Source: Bacillota bacterium
GTDB lineage: Bacteria; Bacillota; Clostridia; Lachnospirales; Lachnospiraceae
Length of the DNA stretch: 64,000 nucleotides
Direction: 5' to 3'
NCBI GenBank assembly: GCA_023415635.1
Contig: JAEZJV010000086.1
Span: 51,551 to 115,550 of the forward strand
Positions within the stretch are counted from its first letter, which is position 1, and each line of letters starts with the position of its first letter. Below, one piece after another: positions 60,736 to 64,000 of the stretch. The notes under the pieces are model-generated. The model saw nothing but the letters and a program-made list of their open reading frames with translations, searched no databases and was not told where the DNA came from. Both the position numbers and the translations under genes were made by a program.

Positions 60736-61527
60736 TTAAATAATATTTTGTATAAGCTGGAGCTCATCTTTATTATTGCTATAAAAGTAAACGGTAAGAG
60801 ATGTAGGATTAAATTCCGTAGATTTTGCCAGATTACTTTCATTGTCAATAATTTTTTTGGGTAAGAGTGCGATACTATTTACAGAATGAAGTAATGAAAG
60901 CATTAAATCTAACGTATCAACTTCAATCACAGGCATAGCAAGATTTATAGAGGCAAGAAACCGAAAGGAGGCATTTCTTAGTGGACAGCCCCTATCCCTG
61001 CTTACAATAAGACTAAGGTTTGGGTTTGCAAGGTTTTTTATTTTTTTATCCTGCGCCCAACATAGCAGCTCTGATTTGCTATAACAAAAGATTTCTCTTT
61101 CAAAATCTATTTTTGTATGAGTAATTATGATGTCGTATATCTTATTCTCCAAACCTCTTGCTAATTTTTTTACAGCTGAAGTGTGCAGCTGAAATGAGTT
61201 GTTATTTTGGTATAATAATGGGAAGTATAATCTGGATAATAACTGGGTAGAAGCAATGCTTACATTATAATTTTTAGTGCTGAATTCATGATATAAGTTA
61301 TTCAATATCAAGTCAATTTGCATTGCATATTCCATAAAGCGTTCGGCAGCCGGAAGAATCTCCAACCCTGATTTTGAACGTATAAAAAATATGGTATTAA
61401 ATTCCTTTTCAAGTTTCATCAATCTCGTGGAAATGTTGGATTGTGTATAGTTTAGTTTGTCAGCGGTTATTGATATGGATTTGTTATAATACAGTGCCAT
61501 AAAGATCCTAATATCATTCAACTCCAT
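60736..61527 (-). CDS. LysR family transcriptional regulator
   Basis: About 263 residues from the ATG at 61527, with GGAGG 7 nt upstream; a longer reading to 61551 is less likely. The N-terminal HTH has MELNDIRIFMALYYNKSISI and TADKLNYTQSNISTRLMKLE followed by FFIRSKSGLEILP. The effector domain is slightly short and lysine/asparagine rich. It is divergent from a DUF4865 gene across 116 bp containing an inverted repeat. LysR next to DUF4865 is a recurring pair in Firmicutes. Effector unknown. Confidence 0.9.
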   Translation of the reverse strand: MELNDIRIFMALYYNKSISITADKLNYTQSNISTRLMKLEKEFNTIFFIRSKSGLEILPAAERFMEYAMQIDLILNNLYHEFSTKNYNVSIASTQLLSRLYFPLLYQNNNSFQLHTSAVKKLARGLENKIYDIIITHTKIDFEREIFCYSKSELLCWAQDKKIKNLANPNLSLIVSRDRGCPLRNASFRFLASINLAMPVIEVDTLDLMLSLLHSVNSIALLPKKIIDNESNLAKSTEFNPTSLTVYFYSNNKDELQLIQNII

Positions 61528-61546
61528 TTTATATCCTCCCTTATAT

Positions 61547-61561
61547 ATCATTTATAATGAT
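61547..61561. promoter_or_regulatory. Inverted repeat in the LysR/DUF4865 divergent region
   Basis: ATCATT-TAT-AATGAT is a perfect 6-bp inverted repeat within an AT-rich region just upstream of the LysR start, a position suitable for autoregulation. Binding is inferred. Confidence 0.45.
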
Positions 61562-61643
61562 ATTATATATAATTATTAGAAATTATACAACATCAAATAG
61601 CTATATTATAATTGATTTATAAAATTATACAGGAGGGCTCAAT

Positions 61644-62174
61644 ATGATAGGAATGCAGTATAAAATCACTTTGCCTGCAGATTACGATATGAAGCAAATA
61701 GTTACAAGGGTGAGAGAAAATGGATTTAAAACCGACAATTTTGACGGGCTTCTGTTCAAATGTTATTTGATTAAAGAAAAAGGAGATAACAGTATTGAAA
61801 ATATGTATGCTCCACTCTATGTATGGAAAACGAGTGAAGGTATGAACAAGTTCCTATTTGAAGGATACTATGACAATATTATCAGATCTTTTGGTTGGCA
61901 GCGTGTAAATATAGGAATACCAATGTTAACTGATCTGTCGGAGAATTTCGCAACATCAAAATATGCACTGGAAGAAACCTTCGAGATTCCGCCAACATCA
62001 TCTCTTACTGTTTTCTACGATAGCGTAACTCATTCTAATGTGGAAGATAGTAACTATGTAGGAAGGATCTGTATATACAATCCAGATAAGTGGAAATATT
62101 GTGTGTTCTATTTTTATCAAAATTGTCCAACAGCCAAAACGGATATTTATCGGATATTACATATCTCTCAATAA
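61644..62174 (+). CDS. DUF4865 family protein
   Basis: A 176-residue cytoplasmic protein starting MIGMQYKITLPADYDMKQIV and containing LLFKCYLIKEKGD, YAPLYVWKTSEGMNKFLFEG and GRICIYNPDKWKYCVFYFY, all typical of DUF4865 proteins, which resemble monooxygenase-like alpha/beta-barrel folds of unknown activity. AGGAGGG lies 5 nt before the ATG. It is probably the target of the divergent LysR regulator. The next genes on the same strand (small peptide, YdjM-like protein) may belong to the same transcript. Confidence 0.85.
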   Translation: MIGMQYKITLPADYDMKQIVTRVRENGFKTDNFDGLLFKCYLIKEKGDNSIENMYAPLYVWKTSEGMNKFLFEGYYDNIIRSFGWQRVNIGIPMLTDLSENFATSKYALEETFEIPPTSSLTVFYDSVTHSNVEDSNYVGRICIYNPDKWKYCVFYFYQNCPTAKTDIYRILHISQ

Positions 62175-62220
62175 AGGATGCTTGCTCTTGCAAAACATTT
62201 AAAATAAAAAGGAGATCTGA

Positions 62221-62310
62221 ATGAGTTTTCTTATATTTATATTTTTATTTGTTGCTTTTTGTGGATGGTTGGATAATAAAATTAATAACCACAAAAGCAA
62301 AAGGAGGTGA
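62221..62310 (+). CDS. 29-residue membrane peptide
   Basis: A tiny reading frame starting MSFLIFIFLFVAFCGWLDNK and ending in the basic tail NNHKSKRR. One hydrophobic helix (2-16) is followed by a charged C-terminus, the topology of small membrane peptides. AAGGAG lies 6 nt upstream. Its last codons and stop (TGA 62308-62310) overlap the perfect AAGGAGGTGA ribosome site of the next gene, so it could act as a translationally coupled leader. No homologue is recognised. Confidence 0.6.
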   Translation: MSFLIFIFLFVAFCGWLDNKINNHKSKRR

Positions 62311-62315
62311 ATATT

Positions 62316-62885
62316 ATGTTTGCCGGACATTTCGCACTTGCCGCAGCTGTCAGGTCTAAATCTCAGAGAGTTCCGTTATGGGCATTAATGCTAGGAACCC
62401 AACTGATAGATATATTATTTGTGCCGTTATATTTAACCAATTACGAGACTATAAAAAACGTAACAGATTCAAACTATGGTGAGGGCATAATTTACGCTTT
62501 TTATTCACACTCGCTCATTGGAACGCTTTTTATAGCATTTTTAGCAGGATTGCTTTCAAGCTGTTTTTGGGGCAGAAAAGGTTCGTTAATCTTTGGGTCA
62601 GTAATATTCAGTCATTGGTTGTTAGATTTATTGGTGCACAGGAAGGATTTGGCGATATTCCCTGGAAATCTTGGGGAATTGCCTTTGCTTGGGTTTGGAT
62701 TATGGAAATATGAGAGGATAAGTATTTTAATTGAATCAGCACTTATTATAGGTGGAGCATATATGTACTTTAAATATGTTCTGTTAAGAGGAGAGGAAAA
62801 CAAAAATCAATGGAGTATAGGCGCAGGGACCGTAATGGCTTTTCTGTTGATGTTATCCCTTATATCGGATGTAATGGGTATCTAA
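62316..62885 (+). CDS. YdjM-like membrane protein (membrane-bound metal-dependent hydrolase family)
   Basis: About 189 residues from the ATG at 62316, which follows AAGGAGGTGA by 5 nt; the in-frame GTG at 62307 lies inside that SD. It starts MFAGHFALAAAVRSKSQRVP, with His and Asp residues on membrane helices (GTQLIDILF, YSHSLIGTLF, FSHWLLDLLVHR), the pattern of the YdjM/LexA-binding or PF04307-like membrane family. Five helices are predicted. Function in Firmicutes is unknown; phospholipase-like or metal-dependent activity has been suggested for the family. Confidence 0.8.
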   Translation: MFAGHFALAAAVRSKSQRVPLWALMLGTQLIDILFVPLYLTNYETIKNVTDSNYGEGIIYAFYSHSLIGTLFIAFLAGLLSSCFWGRKGSLIFGSVIFSHWLLDLLVHRKDLAIFPGNLGELPLLGFGLWKYERISILIESALIIGGAYMYFKYVLLRGEENKNQWSIGAGTVMAFLLMLSLISDVMGI

Positions 62886-62941
62886 AGTAAAAGAGAGATC
62901 CGTTATCTGTAATAAAAATAAGAATTGGAAGGATTGATAAA

Positions 62942-63460
62942 ATGGATTTTTTATTGTTGGCTAAGAGCCGATATTCAGTGAGAAAATATTCAGAAAGAAA
63001 GGTTGAACCGGAAAAGCTTCAGAAAATTCTTGAAGCGGGGAGGATAGCTCCTACAGCAGCAAATTTTCAACCACAACGTTTAGTTGTGATCCAGAAGAAG
63101 GAAGGTATTGATAAGATAAGAAAAGCTGCAAATATTTACAATGCTCCATTGATTATAATAGTATGCTCGGATCATGAAGTGGCGTGGAAGAGAGCATCAG
63201 ACGGTAAAACTTCCGCGGATATTGATTCGTGTATTGTAACAGATCATATGATGCTACAGGCTACAGAACTAGGGTTGGGAAGTGTATGGATATGTCAGTT
63301 TAAAGCTGATGTGCTCCGCAAGGAATTCAATTTACCCGATAATATAGAACCTATTAATATTTTAGCTATAGGATATGCAGATGGACAACCGGCTTCAATA
63401 GACAGATTTAATAACACAAGAAAGAAAATTGAAGAAACTGTTTTTTACGAGTCATTTTAG
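62942..63460 (+). CDS. Nitroreductase family protein
   Basis: A 172-residue FMN-dependent oxidoreductase. The family pattern is AKSRYSVRKYSERKVEPEKL (about 7-26), APTAANFQPQRLVVIQ (about 38-53) with FMN-contact Arg/Ser/Pro positions, and GLGSVWICQF (about 110-119). The central metal-free helical insertion is short, as in the compact nitroreductase group. Natural substrates may be quinones, enones or flavins. It is preceded by GGAAGG before the ATG. It is on the same strand as the YdjM-like gene, 56 bp after it. Confidence 0.93.
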   Translation: MDFLLLAKSRYSVRKYSERKVEPEKLQKILEAGRIAPTAANFQPQRLVVIQKKEGIDKIRKAANIYNAPLIIIVCSDHEVAWKRASDGKTSADIDSCIVTDHMMLQATELGLGSVWICQFKADVLRKEFNLPDNIEPINILAIGYADGQPASIDRFNNTRKKIEETVFYESF

Positions 63461-63605
63461 CATTTGAAAGAATAGTACAAAATGAATACAGACATCAGTG
63501 ATATAGAATACCATGCCTTAATAGTTAGAAACAGTATAAGGCAATAGTGAACATCCTATATCTCCATGCTGTAGAAAATATTCTATATATAGAAAGGAAT
63601 GTAGT

Positions 63606-64000
63606 ATGAACTGCAAGAACGACCTCCTTGTAGCAATAATTTGGGATCAAACGCAGCGAAGTATTTGGAGTCTAAAAAATGTCCTTCAGTGTGTCCCAGA
63701 TGAATTGTGGAATAAGAAATACTGCAATATGCCATTATGGAAACATATCTATCACACGTTGCACTCATTTGACAAATCTTATATTAACCCTAATAAATAT
63801 GAAGAACCATCATTCCATAAAGACAGCTTAGATAATTTGGATATAGAAGCTAATGGTTTCTTATCAAGAGAGCAACTTAACAATTATCTATTAGGGATTG
63901 AAACTAAAATCAATGCTTATTTGAATGCTTTATGTGACAAGGAATTAGTTGAGAATCCACCTGACTGTCCCCATACAAAATTCAGACTAATCATGGGACA
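63606..64000 (+). CDS. DinB/YfiT-like protein, N-terminal part (runs off the window)
   Basis: An open frame of 131 codons reaches the window edge. AAAGGA lies 9 nt before the ATG. The sequence contains WDQTQRSIWSLKNVLQCVPD, LWKHIYHTLHSFDKSYIN with a metal-type His, and TKFRLIMGQ at the edge, where DinB-like proteins have their second metal His pair. DinB-fold proteins are four-helix metalloenzymes that transfer thiols or act in stress responses. The end is outside the window, so completeness cannot be judged. Confidence 0.68.
   Translation, partial: MNCKNDLLVAIIWDQTQRSIWSLKNVLQCVPDELWNKKYCNMPLWKHIYHTLHSFDKSYINPNKYEEPSFHKDSLDNLDIEANGFLSREQLNNYLLGIETKINAYLNALCDKELVENPPDCPHTKFRLIMG

Noticed and set aside
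60612..60848. 78-residue minus-strand frame overlapping the LysR 3' end
   Set aside because: It has no SD and half of it is a different frame of the LysR gene. The intergenic part is reported only as an unexplained island.

Overview
The window looks like a chromosome segment of an anaerobic, low-GC Clostridia bacterium, most likely Lachnospiraceae (Lachnoclostridium/Anaerocolumna type). This is inferred from strong AGGAGG ribosome sites, AT-rich intergenic DNA, lipobox lipoproteins, several carbohydrate ABC importers without an ATPase gene beside them (a shared MsmX/MsmK-type ATPase is usual in this group), and families such as CotH-kinase lipoprotein, DUF368, YczE-like and CZB chemoreceptors. 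I found no rRNA, tRNA, CRISPR array, phage gene or intact insertion sequence.

Layout. 1-5.4 kb: the start of a secreted GLUG-repeat protein, then a sugar-isomerase-like TIM barrel plus a Gfo/Idh/MocA dehydrogenase, divergent from an AraC regulator and nagB-nagA (amino-sugar catabolism). 5.4-11.7 kb: a CotH-kinase lipoprotein, a YczE-like membrane protein with a Crp/Fnr regulator, and a PadR / HAAS-like / DUF4097 operon. 11.7-23.7 kb: an envelope module with a two-component system, two sugar-ABC permeases, a very long HlyD-like adaptor, a MacB-like membrane protein, a serine hydrolase and a divergent 727-residue solute-binding lipoprotein. 23.7-34.7 kb: PilZ protein, DUF368 polyprenyl-phosphate transporter family, TetR with a phytoene-desaturase-like flavoenzyme, GNAT, CapA-type protein, a secreted unknown protein and a soluble CZB chemoreceptor. 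34-41 kb: an ABC sugar importer with MBL-fold and MgtC proteins, divergent from a LacI regulator fused to a complete solute-binding-protein domain. 41.3-57.9 kb: a run of fourteen same-strand genes, probably one regulon, under a divergent GntR regulator. 59-64 kb: a GT1 glycosyltransferase, LysR/DUF4865, a tiny membrane peptide, a YdjM-like protein, a nitroreductase and the start of a DinB-like gene.

How it works together. The most interesting part is 41.3-57.9 kb. A DUF296 protein, two cytoplasmic GH2 glycosidases, a threonine-dehydrogenase-like enzyme, HMG-CoA lyase-like and class I HMG-CoA reductase-like proteins, a sugar importer, three TIM-barrel isomerase/lyase-like proteins, a Gfo/Idh/MocA dehydrogenase and a 2-hydroxyacid dehydrogenase lie in one direction. 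The reductase keeps its catalytic residues, no mevalonate-biosynthesis partner is present, and the lyase gene ends 10 bp before it. The simplest reading is a catabolic route in which an imported glycoside is cleaved inside the cell and a mevalonate- or HMG-like aglycone is converted to acetyl-CoA plus acetoacetate, while the sugar passes through an oxidation/isomerisation branch. Identical 16-bp palindromes sit on the predicted -10 regions of both this operon and its GntR gene. The neighbouring LacI-SBP fusion has two matching LacI-type operators in the divergent promoter region it shares with its ABC operon. Pathway and substrate are inference; gene families, motifs and palindromes are read from the sequence.
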